64,000 nt of DNA from Eubacteriaceae bacterium Marseille-Q4139 (GCA_018223415.1 JAGTTQ010000001.1:490153-554152), one strand, 5' to 3'. Positions 48,453-57,047 are shown, numbered from the stretch's first letter. Notes: generated from the letters alone by a model not told the origin. Translations and numbers: made by a program.

Positions 48453-50315
48453 TTATACTTCCTTGTAGTCCCCGTCAACCACGTCGTCGCCGTAGTTCTG
48501 CTGAGTCCCGCCTGCCTGACCGGACATATCCGGGCCTGCCTGGCCGGCTGCCTGTGCCTGCTCATAGACCTTGGCAAAGAGCTGCTGTGCACTCTGCATG
48601 AGCTTCTCTTTTCCTGCCTTGATGTCCTCCACCTGGGCGTCGGTCATCTGGTCAATCGGCGCACGGTTGATGGCTTCCTTCAGGGCATTTAAGTCTGCCT
48701 CGACGGCTGCCTTGTCGTTGGCGTCTAACTTGTCGCCGACTTCCTCAAGGGCCTTCTCGGTCTGGAATACCATGGAGTCTGCATCGTTTCTCGCATCAAT
48801 GGCTTCCTTGCGCTTCTTATCCTGTGCCTCATACTCTGCGGCTTCCTTGACGGCCTTCTCGATATCGGAGTCGGACATGTTGGAGCCGGAGGTGATGGTA
48901 ATGTGCTGTTCTTTTCCTGTTCCCAGATCCTTTGCGGATACGTTTACGATGCCGTTGGCGTCGATATCAAACGTAACCTCGATCTGCGGAACGCCTCTTC
49001 TTGCCGGCGGGATCCCGTCAAGACGGAACTGTCCGAGGGTCTTGTTGTCCCTTGCAAACTGTCTCTCGCCCTGTACCACGTGGATATCAACGGCCGTCTG
49101 GTTGTCGGCTGCCGTGGAGAAGATCTGGCTCTTCTTCGTCGGGATCGTGGTGTTTCTCTCGATCAGCCTTGTGGCAATGCCTCCCTGGGTCTCGATGGAC
49201 AGGGAAAGCGGCGTTACATCCAGAAGCAGGATATCGCCTGCGCCTGCATCGCCTGCCAGCTTGCCGCCCTGGATGGCTGCACCGATGGCAACACACTCAT
49301 CCGGGTTTAAGGACTTGCTCGGCTCCTTGCCGGTAAGCTGTTTTACCTTCTCCTGCGCGGAGATCATACGCGTGGAACCGCCTACCAGGAGAACCTTGGA
49401 AAGATCTGCTGCCGTAAGGCCTGCATCTCTTAATGCGTTCTGTACCGGAACTGCCGTGCGCTCGATGAGGTCGCTTGTGAGCTCGTCGAATTTTGCTCTC
49501 GTAAGGTTCATATCCAGATGCTTCGGGCCCTCAGCCGTTGCCGTGATGAACGGAAGGTTGATGTTGGTCGTCGTCGTCGTGGAAAGCTCCTTCTTTGCCT
49601 TCTCGGCAGCTTCCTTTAATCTCTGGAGCGCCATCTTGTCGCCGGACAAGTCAACACCCTCGGCCTTCTTGAATTCGTCGATCATCCACTGGGTGATCCG
49701 GTTATCGAAGTCATCGCCGCCAAGGTGGGTATCGCCGTTGGTAGCCAGAACCTCGATGACGCCGTCGCCGATCTCGATGATGGAAACATCGAAGGTACCG
49801 CCGCCGAGGTCGTAAACCATGATCTTCTGCTCTTTCTCATTGTCAAGGCCGTAAGCCAGCGCAGCCGCCGTCGGCTCGTTGATGATACGCTTTACTTCCA
49901 GTCCGGCAATCTTTCCGGCATCCTTCGTCGCCTGGCGCTGTGCGTCGTTAAAGTAAGCCGGAACCGTGATGACGGCTTCGGATACCTTCTCGCCAAGGTA
50001 GCTCTCTGCGTCTGCCTTTAATTTCTGAAGGATCATTGCGGAGATCTCCTGGGGCGTATATTTCTTCCCGTCGATGTCAACCTTGTAGTCCGTACCCATG
50101 TGTCTCTTGATGGAAGAGATGGTGCGGTCCGCGTTTGTGACAGCCTGGCGCTTTGCCGGCTCGCCCACAAGACGCTCGCCGGTCTTTGTGAACGCAACGA
50201 TGGACGGCGTCGTCCTGACGCCTTCTGTGTTTGCGATAACGGTTGGCTTTCCGCCTTCCATGACGGCAACACAGCTATTTGTAGTACCTAAGTCAATACC
50301 AATGATCTTGCTCAT
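48453..50315 (-). CDS. dnaK: Chaperone DnaK (Hsp70)
   Basis: 620 residues. The N-terminal IGIDLGTTNSCVAVMEGG phosphate loop, DLGGGTFDVSI near 175 and the LVGGSTRM loop mark the actin-like ATPase; the interdomain linker DILLLDVTPLSLSIETQGG leads to the substrate-binding domain and lid. The lid ends in a Gln/Gly-rich tail (QAQAAGQAGPDMSGQAGG). Length and motifs are normal. Flanked by grpE and dnaJ under CIRCE/HrcA control. Confidence 0.99.
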   Translation of the reverse strand: MSKIIGIDLGTTNSCVAVMEGGKPTVIANTEGVRTTPSIVAFTKTGERLVGEPAKRQAVTNADRTISSIKRHMGTDYKVDIDGKKYTPQEISAMILQKLKADAESYLGEKVSEAVITVPAYFNDAQRQATKDAGKIAGLEVKRIINEPTAAALAYGLDNEKEQKIMVYDLGGGTFDVSIIEIGDGVIEVLATNGDTHLGGDDFDNRITQWMIDEFKKAEGVDLSGDKMALQRLKEAAEKAKKELSTTTTTNINLPFITATAEGPKHLDMNLTRAKFDELTSDLIERTAVPVQNALRDAGLTAADLSKVLLVGGSTRMISAQEKVKQLTGKEPSKSLNPDECVAIGAAIQGGKLAGDAGAGDILLLDVTPLSLSIETQGGIATRLIERNTTIPTKKSQIFSTAADNQTAVDIHVVQGERQFARDNKTLGQFRLDGIPPARRGVPQIEVTFDIDANGIVNVSAKDLGTGKEQHITITSGSNMSDSDIEKAVKEAAEYEAQDKKRKEAIDARNDADSMVFQTEKALEEVGDKLDANDKAAVEADLNALKEAINRAPIDQMTDAQVEDIKAGKEKLMQSAQQLFAKVYEQAQAAGQAGPDMSGQAGGTQQNYGDDVVDGDYKEV

Positions 50316-50390
50316 AGTTTTTTCCTCCTGATCAATTTCCTGAATCTATACCATTCTGTGCCCGCTTCCGGGCATGACTGCTTTCTGTCT

Positions 50391-51005
50391 TTAATTGGCA
50401 ACCTTTACCATGCTGTGACGGATCACTGTGCCGCGGTAGGTATATCCCTTCTGGAACTCCTCCGCCACCATGTTTTCACCGAGGGCCTCGTCGTCCACAT
50501 GCATGACGGCGTTGTGGATATTGGGGTCAAATTCCTTTCCCACAGCCTCAATGGCCTTTACATCCATGTCATCCAGCGTCTTCATAAGCTGCTTGTAAAT
50601 CTTTTCCATTCCCTCGGCAAACGGTGTTTCCTTCGCTTCCTCCGGGATGGTTCCAAGGCCGCGCTCGAAATTGTCCACAACCGGGAGAATCTTTTCGATC
50701 ACATCCCTCGCGCCGACCTCATACATGGAAGCTTTTTCCTTGTCGGTGCGCTTTCTGAAATTGTCAAACTCAGCCATGGTCCGCTTCAGACGATCCGTCA
50801 GATCCTCGATCTGTGTGTCCTTCGCGTCCTTTTTTTTCTTTCCAAAGAAGCCCTTCTTTTCCTGGGAACTGCCGGCTTCGTCTTCCCCGCTCTCAGCGGG
50901 AGCCTCTTCCTGTTCCTCCGTGCCCTGGCCTTCGGCCGTTTCGTTTGCGTCTGCGGGCATTTCCTCCTCTTTGAGGTCTTCTTTCTTTAACTCTTTATCT
51001 TCCAC
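50391..51005 (-). CDS. grpE: Nucleotide exchange factor GrpE
   Basis: 204 residues from GTG at 51005. The first 75 residues are highly acidic and disordered (with a KKGFFGKKKKDAKD basic stretch). A coiled coil follows (about 75-125: LTDRLKRTMAEFDNFRKRTDKEK), then the beta head domain that opens the DnaK cleft. It starts 15 bases after the hrcA stop. Confidence 0.96.
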   Translation of the reverse strand: MEDKELKKEDLKEEEMPADANETAEGQGTEEQEEAPAESGEDEAGSSQEKKGFFGKKKKDAKDTQIEDLTDRLKRTMAEFDNFRKRTDKEKASMYEVGARDVIEKILPVVDNFERGLGTIPEEAKETPFAEGMEKIYKQLMKTLDDMDVKAIEAVGKEFDPNIHNAVMHVDDEALGENMVAEEFQKGYTYRGTVIRHSMVKVAN

Positions 51006-51020
51006 TCTGCTCTACACCTT

Positions 51021-52052
51021 TCACTTTTTAAAAGTCTCATTGAGCTGCGCCACAAGCGTCCGCAGCGTCGTGACGACCTTTTCATAATCCATCCGTTTCG
51101 GCCCGATGATTCCGATGGTGCCACGCAGCCCGTCGCCAAGTGCATAATTGGCGGTGACAACGCTGCAATCCTTCATGGTCTGAACCGGCGTCTCGTCGCC
51201 GATGTACACCTGGATCTCTGAGTCGGAAGCCGACGGCTCACTGCTCTCATCGAACAGTCCCTTTAACAGCTCCTTCTGTTCCAGGGTGCTGATGAGCTGG
51301 CTGGCCTTCTGCCCGTCGGAAAGCTCCGGATATTTGAAAATATTCGTCGTGCCTCCCGTGTAAATCTGAAGGTCTTCCTCCTGGGCCTCGATGGCGTCGG
51401 CCACCTCGTTAAGCACCAGCTCCACCACATGACGGTGGGCGCCTGCCTGTTCCTTGAGCCTTGAAATCACGCCGAGGTTGATTTCCTCAATCGTCAGCCC
51501 GTTTAAACAGTTGTTTAACAGGATATTCAGATTCAAAAGCTCTTCGTCGCTTAATTCCTCGCCGATGTCGGCAAAGGAATTCTTGATGATGTTCCCCTCG
51601 ACGACTACGACAATCAGAAGCTTGTGAGACTCCACACGGGAAAGCTGGATGAACTTTAGCTTTGTCTGATGGAGCTGCGGGCCGCTGATCAAAGCGGCAT
51701 AATTGGTGTTCACGGCAAGAAGCTGTGCAAGCTGCTTTAAAAGCAGTTCCACCCGATCCACACGCTTAATCATCAGTTCCTGCATCTCGTTTACCTGGCT
51801 GTCTTTTTCCTTTATAATCTGATCCACGTAGAAGCGGTAGCCCTTGTCGGAAGGGATCCGGCCTGCCGACGTATGCGGCTGGATAATGTATCCAAGCTCC
51901 TCCAGATCCGACATCTCGTTGCGGATCGTCGCGGAGCTTAAGTTCAGGTCAGAATATTTGGAAATCGTCCTGGAGCCCACCGGTTCCCCGGTTTCCAGGT
52001 AGGTCTGGATGATGGCCTTCAATATTTTTTCTTTTCTCTCGTCCAGTTCCAA
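51021..52052 (-). CDS. hrcA: Heat-inducible transcription repressor HrcA
   Basis: 343 residues, starting at TTG (52052). The N-terminal winged helix (ERKEKILKAIIQTYLETGEPVGSRTISKY, then SSATIRNEMSDLEELGYI) is the CIRCE-binding domain; the GAF-like core and inserted segment follow. HrcA represses its own operon and needs GroEL to fold in other Firmicutes. A perfect CIRCE element lies 30 bases upstream. Confidence 0.97.
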   Translation of the reverse strand: MELDERKEKILKAIIQTYLETGEPVGSRTISKYSDLNLSSATIRNEMSDLEELGYIIQPHTSAGRIPSDKGYRFYVDQIIKEKDSQVNEMQELMIKRVDRVELLLKQLAQLLAVNTNYAALISGPQLHQTKLKFIQLSRVESHKLLIVVVVEGNIIKNSFADIGEELSDEELLNLNILLNNCLNGLTIEEINLGVISRLKEQAGAHRHVVELVLNEVADAIEAQEEDLQIYTGGTTNIFKYPELSDGQKASQLISTLEQKELLKGLFDESSEPSASDSEIQVYIGDETPVQTMKDCSVVTANYALGDGLRGTIGIIGPKRMDYEKVVTTLRTLVAQLNETFKK

Positions 52053-52081
52053 ATCCTCTCACCCTCTCTGTTTTCTTTTTA

Positions 52082-52108
52082 TTAGCACTCTCAATCATGG
52101 AGTGCTAA
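52082..52108 (-). promoter_or_regulatory. CIRCE element (HrcA operator)
   Basis: TTAGCACTC-N9-GAGTGCTAA, a perfect 9+9 inverted repeat, located just downstream of the expected transcription start. Confidence 0.98.
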
Positions 52109-52122
52109 CATTTACAGTTGTT

Positions 52123-52151
52123 ACTATATTACTAATGCCTGCATTTGTCAA
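52123..52151 (-). promoter_or_regulatory. Promoter of the hrcA operon
   Basis: A perfect TTGACA (52146-52151), a 17-base spacer and TATAGT (52123-52128) on the minus strand. CIRCE lies 15 bases further on. Confidence 0.85.
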
Positions 52152-52243
52152 GATATTTTTTCTTTTATTTTAAAACTTTCTCCGCTGCCTGCGGCCGTTT
52201 TTCGGCTGATTTGGGGCAGAAATCCGTCCGCATGCAACTTTTC

Positions 52244-52272
52244 TTGACATTTAACATTTTTGTAAATATAAT
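52244..52272 (+). promoter_or_regulatory. Consensus promoter with WalR-like box, before 3D protein 1
   Basis: TTGACA (52244-52249) and TATAAT (52267-52272) with exactly 17 bases between them. The spacer itself reads TTTAAC-ATTTT-TGTAAA, one mismatch from the WalR/YycF consensus TGTWAH-N5-TGTWAH. Confidence 0.75.
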
Positions 52273-52324
52273 GAAGTTAAATTGCAACAGTTTTATTACT
52301 TTCGTAAAAAAGAGAGGTACACAA

Positions 52325-53086
52325 ATGAACATACGCTTACGACGTTTGATACAGACTGCCGGAACCGCATTGTTCCTGTCTGCGTCCCTTACATTTCCTG
52401 CCTTTTCAGCCAGCCCCGCAGGTTCCCTGGAGGCGGCGGGCCATACAGCCATTTCCGGATGGGCTTACGATCCGGAAAACCCGGGTTCCCGCATCACTGT
52501 CGAGCTTCTCCTTTCCGGAGACGGCGGCCCCGGCGATTCTGTCATCCTGGAAGCAGAAGCCAGCGAATCCCGCCCGGAACTTACGGAGACGGCCGGTTCT
52601 TCTGACTGCGGCTTTTCCGTTTCCGTTGACTGGGAGAGCCTCGCCGGCGATTCCTACACCATAACGGCAGAAGCTGTCGTCGACGGGAGCCGGTTCCCCT
52701 TAGAAGGCACCCTGACCTATACAAAATCCGAGGGCGGCGCTTCCAGCCCGGAAGCCGAAGAAGACGATTCACAGCCAGTCCGCAGACAGGGCGAATTCCT
52801 CGGCACCTTCACGGCGTCCGGCTACTGCAACTGCCCCCGCTGTTCCGGCGGCCATAACCGCACCTACTCCGGCACGGTTCCGAAGGCCCGCCACACCATC
52901 GCTGCCGACCTCTCGGTTTTCCCCCTCGGCACGGAGATCATGATTGACGGCATCACCTACACCGTGGAGGACATGGGAAGCGGCGTCCATTCCGACCGTC
53001 TCGACATCTATTTTGACAGCCACCAGGAAGCCCTGGACTTCGGCCTGAAAGAAGTGGACGTCTACGAAGCGTTAAAAGAAGAATAA
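52325..53086 (+). CDS. Secreted 3D-domain protein 1 (probable wall-lytic enzyme)
   Basis: 253 residues from the ATG at 52325. Signal peptide (residues 1-28, ending FSASPA). Residues 30-130 form a beta-sandwich-like domain with ISGWAYDPENPGS near its start. The last 95 residues are a 3D domain: GTFTASGYCNCPRCSGG, then HTIAADLSVFPLGTEIMIDG, VEDMGSGVHSDRLDIYFDS with the three aspartates. 3D domains occur in lytic transglycosylase-type enzymes such as MltA and YocH. It has a paralogue at 54184. Its promoter carries a WalR-like box. A terminator follows at 53111-53155. Confidence 0.88.
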   Translation: MNIRLRRLIQTAGTALFLSASLTFPAFSASPAGSLEAAGHTAISGWAYDPENPGSRITVELLLSGDGGPGDSVILEAEASESRPELTETAGSSDCGFSVSVDWESLAGDSYTITAEAVVDGSRFPLEGTLTYTKSEGGASSPEAEEDDSQPVRRQGEFLGTFTASGYCNCPRCSGGHNRTYSGTVPKARHTIAADLSVFPLGTEIMIDGITYTVEDMGSGVHSDRLDIYFDSHQEALDFGLKEVDVYEALKEE

Positions 53087-53110
53087 AAAAGTTTTTCCTT
53101 AAAGAAAGAC

Positions 53111-53155
53111 AGCCCTTCCGGGCGGCGAAAAACTGCCGTCCGGGAGGGCTTTTTG
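53111..53155 (+). terminator. Terminator after 3D protein 1
   Basis: AGCCCTTCCGGGCGGC and GCCGTCCGGGAGGGCT form a 16-base-pair stem around GAAAAACT, followed by TTTTTG. Confidence 0.85.
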
Positions 53156-53194
53156 TCTGTATTTTAATATAGAAGAAAGACGGCATTTCCTGTC

Positions 53195-53917
53195 CTATTC
53201 TGCCTGGCCTTCATAAAACATGTCGAGATTCATCCCGCGGTAACGGCAGATTTCTTCCCACATTTCGCTTCCGAATTCCTGAATCGTATCCTGTGCCACC
53301 TGCTCTGCAATGGCCGTGCCTTCATCCCCGAAAACAGCGGAAACGGTTTCTGCCATGGAGGAATAGCTGCTCCAGGTCAGGTAGAAAAGGGACGGCGCCG
53401 GTTCTGTCCGCTTCGTAAGAACCATGTCCGGCGTGATTTCCCTGGCCTTGCAGTGGTGCTCGCAGTAAGGCGCCGTGAGGAACGTCTCCGTCACCTCGTA
53501 GCCCAGGCCGATTTCCGGGTTATAGCTGTACATCATCATCCTGTCCACGTTTCGGCAGAACATTTCCTCTAACTCCGCCGGCGCACCGTAAGCATGAAAG
53601 GCCTCCGGCGTGGCACAGGAATAGTTGCGGCTGACGGCTTCCCCGTCCAGATAACATTTTTCCGACGCGCCAGGCTTTGCCGGCACCCCTTCCATTTCCG
53701 GGCACCTGGCCACGGCTTCCCTGCAAAGCTGGTAGCTGTCGTAATTTAACGGCAGGTTCCGGCTCACCGCCCTCTGGGCACACCGGATGCCCTTTCGGAA
53801 GGCATAGAGATGAAAGCCCAGGAAAAAGGCGTTTTTCCCCTGTTCTCCGTACTTTTCCGTCAGAACCTTATAGAACCGGACATTGATAAAAGGCGCTGCA
53901 TCCCTCAAGTTTCCCAT
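53195..53917 (-). CDS. ATC hydrolase-like (L-2-amino-thiazoline-4-carboxylate hydrolase family) protein
   Basis: 240 residues, cytosolic. The cysteine/histidine run YCEHHCKAREITPDM (residues 150-164) and NYSCATPEAFHAYGAPAELEEMFCRNVDRMM resemble the small family named after ATC hydrolase of Pseudomonas, which many clostridia carry with unknown roles. The fit is by eye. It stands alone between the two 3D genes but faces the other way. No regulatory site is evident. Confidence 0.6.
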   Translation of the reverse strand: MGNLRDAAPFINVRFYKVLTEKYGEQGKNAFFLGFHLYAFRKGIRCAQRAVSRNLPLNYDSYQLCREAVARCPEMEGVPAKPGASEKCYLDGEAVSRNYSCATPEAFHAYGAPAELEEMFCRNVDRMMMYSYNPEIGLGYEVTETFLTAPYCEHHCKAREITPDMVLTKRTEPAPSLFYLTWSSYSSMAETVSAVFGDEGTAIAEQVAQDTIQEFGSEMWEEICRYRGMNLDMFYEGQAE

Positions 53918-54063
53918 ACTGCTTTTCCTCCCTGCTTTTCTCAGTCTGATGGCTCCATTTTACTCTCCCAAAAGGCCTCCTGTCCACCTCAAATGATGCA
54001 GGAAAACAGGTTTTTCCAGGGTTTTGGCCATGTTCAGGCCTTGTACTTTTTTTCCGTTTCCCC

Positions 54064-54091
54064 TTGACAAAATAAAAAAAAGGTGTAAAAT
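54064..54091 (+). promoter_or_regulatory. Promoter of 3D protein 2
   Basis: TTGACA (54064-54069), a 16-base spacer and TAAAAT (54086-54091). Confidence 0.6.
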
Positions 54092-54109
54092 AACTATCTG
54101 TTGCTAATT

Positions 54110-54126
54110 TGTTACATTTTTGTTAC
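54110..54126 (+). promoter_or_regulatory. WalR (YycF) box before 3D protein 2
   Basis: TGTTAC-ATTTT-TGTTAC is an exact match to the WalR consensus TGTWAH-N5-TGTWAH. The spacer is the same five bases as in the box before 3D protein 1. Confidence 0.65.
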
Positions 54127-54183
54127 GATTTTGAAATATTTATTTAAAAGATGTAACAGACAACAGAAAGGAATTTTTAAGCT

Positions 54184-54885
54184 ATGAAAAAAATGAAACT
54201 TTTGGCATGTACCATACTGATGATGATTTTCATGGGGATGAATGCTGCCTGTGTTTTCGCAAATACCGCAGGGATCAGCGGACATCTGGACAGCGTCGTC
54301 GGAAACGCTGTCGCCGGCTGGCTCTGGGATTCCAAAGATCCTGAAGCAGAAAAGGCCGTGACTGTGACCGTGACAAACCGGGCCACCGGAGAGGTTGCCG
54401 TCCAGGCAATCACGACGGCCAACGAGTACCGCGAAGATCTTTTAGCAGCCGGAAAAGGAACAGGAAACTACGGTTTCCATGTGGAGATCGTCTGGGAAGA
54501 CCTTCCGGACGCCGTCTATACCATCAGCCTTTCCTCCGACGGGCAGACGCTTCCCCAGACGCTCCAGCACACGGTCGGAAACAGCGGCTCCCTCGTATCC
54601 CTGGGAACCTTTAAGACCACGGCTTACTGCCCGTGCAGAAGCTGTTCCGAAGGCTGGGGACGGCGCACCAGCTCCGGCGCCCTGGCGACGGCAGGCCACA
54701 CGGTTGCTGTGGATCCCCGCGTGATCCCCATTGGGAGCCGTCTGATGATCGACGGAGTGGAATACGTGGCCGAGGACATCGGCGGCGGCGTCAAGGGGAA
54801 CCACATCGACATCTACTATAACACCCACGGCGAAACGAGACAGCACGGTGTCCGCCGCTCCGAAGTCTTTTTAATCACAGGTTAA
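54184..54885 (+). CDS. Secreted 3D-domain protein 2
   Basis: 233 residues with a signal peptide (1-27, ending VFANTA), a beta-sandwich-like domain (30-130) with VAGWLWDSKDPE, matching GWAYDPENP in protein 1, and a C-terminal 3D domain (GTFKTTAYCPCRSCSEGWG, HTVAVDPRVIPIGSRLMIDG, AEDIGGGVKGNHIDIYY). The shared GWxxD module suggests one ancestral gene duplicated. AGAAAGGA lies 13 bases upstream of the ATG. In Bacillus subtilis the 3D protein YocH is WalR-controlled, and an exact WalR box here points to the same regulation. Confidence 0.88.
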   Translation: MKKMKLLACTILMMIFMGMNAACVFANTAGISGHLDSVVGNAVAGWLWDSKDPEAEKAVTVTVTNRATGEVAVQAITTANEYREDLLAAGKGTGNYGFHVEIVWEDLPDAVYTISLSSDGQTLPQTLQHTVGNSGSLVSLGTFKTTAYCPCRSCSEGWGRRTSSGALATAGHTVAVDPRVIPIGSRLMIDGVEYVAEDIGGGVKGNHIDIYYNTHGETRQHGVRRSEVFLITG

Positions 54886-54890
54886 GCTAT

Positions 54891-54921
54891 CCGGCCGCCC
54901 TTTCCCGGGCGGCCTTTTTTT
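54891..54921 (+). terminator. Terminator after 3D protein 2
   Basis: GGCCGCCC and GGGCGGCC with a short loop, followed by T7, which itself merges into the next inverted repeat. Confidence 0.8.
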
Positions 54922-54955
54922 GTTTCATAGGGAACTGTGCCCTATGAAACAAAAA
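54917..54955. repeat. Perfect 16-base-pair inverted repeat
   Basis: TTTTTGTTTCATAGGG and CCCTATGAAACAAAAA enclose a 7-base loop. Directly after lie other GC-rich inverted repeats up to about 55048. The block could be part of a dispersed extragenic repeat. Confidence 0.7.
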
Positions 54956-55022
54956 CGCTCCGCGAGGATGCGCACTTCGCGCAGAAGAATATGGCTGCCG
55001 GCGCAGCCGCGCTCCGGCGCGA

Positions 55023-55048
55023 GTGTGCGCCGCAGCGCACACTTTTTT
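55023..55048 (+). terminator. Hairpin with T run before the 55156 gene
   Basis: GTGTGCGC and GCGCACAC form an 8-base-pair stem around CGCA, followed by TTTTTT. It probably ends transcription coming from the left. Confidence 0.6.
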
Positions 55049-55155
55049 ATGTCCTCTCCCCTTCCGAAAAGCTTCCATTGAAATTGCCCATGATTTCTGA
55101 TACAATAGCCCCATCGCGGTAATTGTCCGCGGAAAGGAGTGCCATACTGCAAAAT

Positions 55156-56862
55156 ATGAATAAAAAAGGAAACCTTCTGTCCATAGCCGGGCGGCTCCTC
55201 GTGACGGCAGCGATCATTTTCCTGCTGTTTTATGCGATGCTTCCGGCCCTGAACCCGAAGAGCCAGGATTTCTTCGTTTTTCTGATCCTCTGTATCCTGA
55301 TTTTCCTGACCGTGAACTTTATCTCCTGCGTCAAGGAGTTTCTGTCCGGCTTCGGGAACCGCGGGATCCGTATGGAGCGTGACCCCTTAACCGGGCGCAT
55401 CCTGTTCCACACCGAGGATACCGGGAGCCCGAGGACAAAGCTTCCGATGGCAAAGCCGCTCAAATACGGTTTCGGCGCCATCGGCATCATCATCGTGTTC
55501 ATGATGATTGCAAACATCATCGGAATCCCGTTCTTTAACGCCACCAGGTACCGTGACCTGATCAAAATCTCCGACGGCGATTTTACCACGGATGTGGCGG
55601 AGCTTGACATGTCCCAGATCCCCGTTGTGGATAAGGACACAGCAAGCCGCTTAGGAAGCCGGAAGCTTGGCGAGATGTCCGAGCTGGTGTCCCAGTTTGA
55701 AATTGAGAATGACTACACCCAGATCAACTACAAGGGAAGTCCCTACCGCGTCACGCCCCTGGCCTATGCTGACCCGATCAAGTGGTTTTTTAACCGCACG
55801 GAAGGCCTTCCGGCCTACATCACCGTCAACATGGTGACGCAGCAGACCGACCTGGTATGGCTGGAGAGCGGCATGAAGTATTCCCCCAGCGAATATTTCT
55901 TCCGCAATATTTACCGCCATATCCGCTTCCGCTATCCCACGAAGATCTTTGAGGAAGTCACCTTCGAGATCGACGATGACGGCACGCCCTACTGGGTGGC
56001 CCCGACCATCGCCTACCGGATCGGCTGGTGGAGCGGAAAAGACATTGAAGGCGCCGTCCTGGTGAACGCGGTCACGGGAGAATCTACCTATTATAAAAAG
56101 GAAGACGTGCCCGAGTGGATCGACCAGCTTTACGATTCCGACCTGATTATTTCTCAGCTTGACGACAACGGCCTCTACCAGAACGGATATTTGAACTCCA
56201 TCTTCGGCCAGAAGAACGTCCGCCGCACCACCTACGGCTACAATTATCTTGCCAGCAACGACGACGTTTACCTCTATACCGGCATGTCCTCCGTCACCGG
56301 GGATCAGTCCAACATTGGTTTCGTCCTCGTCAACTTAAGGACAAAGGAGACGAAGTTCTACACGGTGCCCGGCGCAACGGAGATGTCGGCCATGGCTTCG
56401 GCCCAGGGTCAGGTGCAGCACTTAAAGTACACAGCCACCTTCCCGTTACTTTTAAACATTTCCGACCGCCCCACCTATTTCATCTCTTTAAAGGATGACG
56501 CGGGGCTCGTGAAAATGTACGCCTTCGTGGACGTGGAACAGTACCAGATCGTCGGCACCGGCCAGACCATCGACGAGGCCAGACGCAACTACCGGACGGC
56601 TCTGAATTTAGAGGATGTGGAAACCACAGCTCCGGAGGATATCCAGGAAATGACAGGCATCATCGACGCTATCGCTGACGCAGTCGTATCCGGGAACACC
56701 TGCTACTATTTCACGCTGACGGGAAGCGATACGGTCTATGCGGCCGCCGTCACCGTCAATGAAAAGCTTCCGTTCCTCGCCTCCGGCGACCGGATCACCT
56801 TTACTTATACGGAAGGCGATACGCCGAAAACGGTGATGGAGATTACGGAGATAAGAAACTAA
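55156..56862 (+). CDS. Large membrane-anchored protein of unknown function
   Basis: 568 residues if the ATG at 55156 is used. Two membrane segments near the N-terminus (residues about 10-30 and 38-55), then a third near 105-125, leave a large domain of about 440 residues with mixed alpha/beta sequence (VSQFEIENDYTQINYKGSPYRVTPLAYADPIKWFFNR; RYPTKIFEEVTFEIDDDGTPYWVAP). I do not recognise the family. The AAAGGAG site lies 17 bases before this ATG, too far, while in-frame ATA (55144) and CTG (55147) sit at the right distance; the true start may be one of these. The stop codon TAA overlaps the left end of a palindromic element. Confidence 0.72.
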   Translation: MNKKGNLLSIAGRLLVTAAIIFLLFYAMLPALNPKSQDFFVFLILCILIFLTVNFISCVKEFLSGFGNRGIRMERDPLTGRILFHTEDTGSPRTKLPMAKPLKYGFGAIGIIIVFMMIANIIGIPFFNATRYRDLIKISDGDFTTDVAELDMSQIPVVDKDTASRLGSRKLGEMSELVSQFEIENDYTQINYKGSPYRVTPLAYADPIKWFFNRTEGLPAYITVNMVTQQTDLVWLESGMKYSPSEYFFRNIYRHIRFRYPTKIFEEVTFEIDDDGTPYWVAPTIAYRIGWWSGKDIEGAVLVNAVTGESTYYKKEDVPEWIDQLYDSDLIISQLDDNGLYQNGYLNSIFGQKNVRRTTYGYNYLASNDDVYLYTGMSSVTGDQSNIGFVLVNLRTKETKFYTVPGATEMSAMASAQGQVQHLKYTATFPLLLNISDRPTYFISLKDDAGLVKMYAFVDVEQYQIVGTGQTIDEARRNYRTALNLEDVETTAPEDIQEMTGIIDAIADAVVSGNTCYYFTLTGSDTVYAAAVTVNEKLPFLASGDRITFTYTEGDTPKTVMEITEIRN

Positions 56863-56989
56863 GGAAACGTTGATTAAATCACCGTTTCCTTAGAACCTCC
56901 GGTGGATGCGCACGGATTTGCAAAGGGAAATTGCTGCTTCGCAGCGCAAATCCGGCACGTGAAACGCTTTAATCAGCGTTTCCCTAAAG
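56859..56989. repeat. MITE-like palindromic element of about 131 bases
   Basis: The ends CTAAGGAAACGTTGATTAAA and TTTAATCAGCGTTTCCCTAAAG are imperfect inverted copies. Inside lies another pair, CGGATTTGC and GCAAATCCG, and two further short copies of the GAAACG/CGTTTC motif. There is no coding potential. Possible TA ends fit a small non-autonomous element, or a repetitive extragenic palindrome; other copies would have to be sought elsewhere in the genome. Confidence 0.55.
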
Positions 56990-56999
56990 AAAACGAAAT

Positions 57000-57036
57000 A
57001 AGGGACGGCCGGCTTCAAACGGTTCGTCCCTTATTT
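57000..57036 (-). terminator. Possible terminator after the P-loop gene
   Basis: AAGGGACG and CGTCCCTT form an 8-base-pair stem around a 17-base loop, with ATTT after it on the minus strand. Confidence 0.5.
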
Positions 57037-57047
57037 ATACTGTCTTT

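Noticed and set aside
48571..49815. A long open frame (414 codons) antisense to dnaK
   Set aside because: Antisense frames over dnaK are a well-known effect of its codon use; no ribosome site or protein family fits, and DnaK on the other strand is certain.
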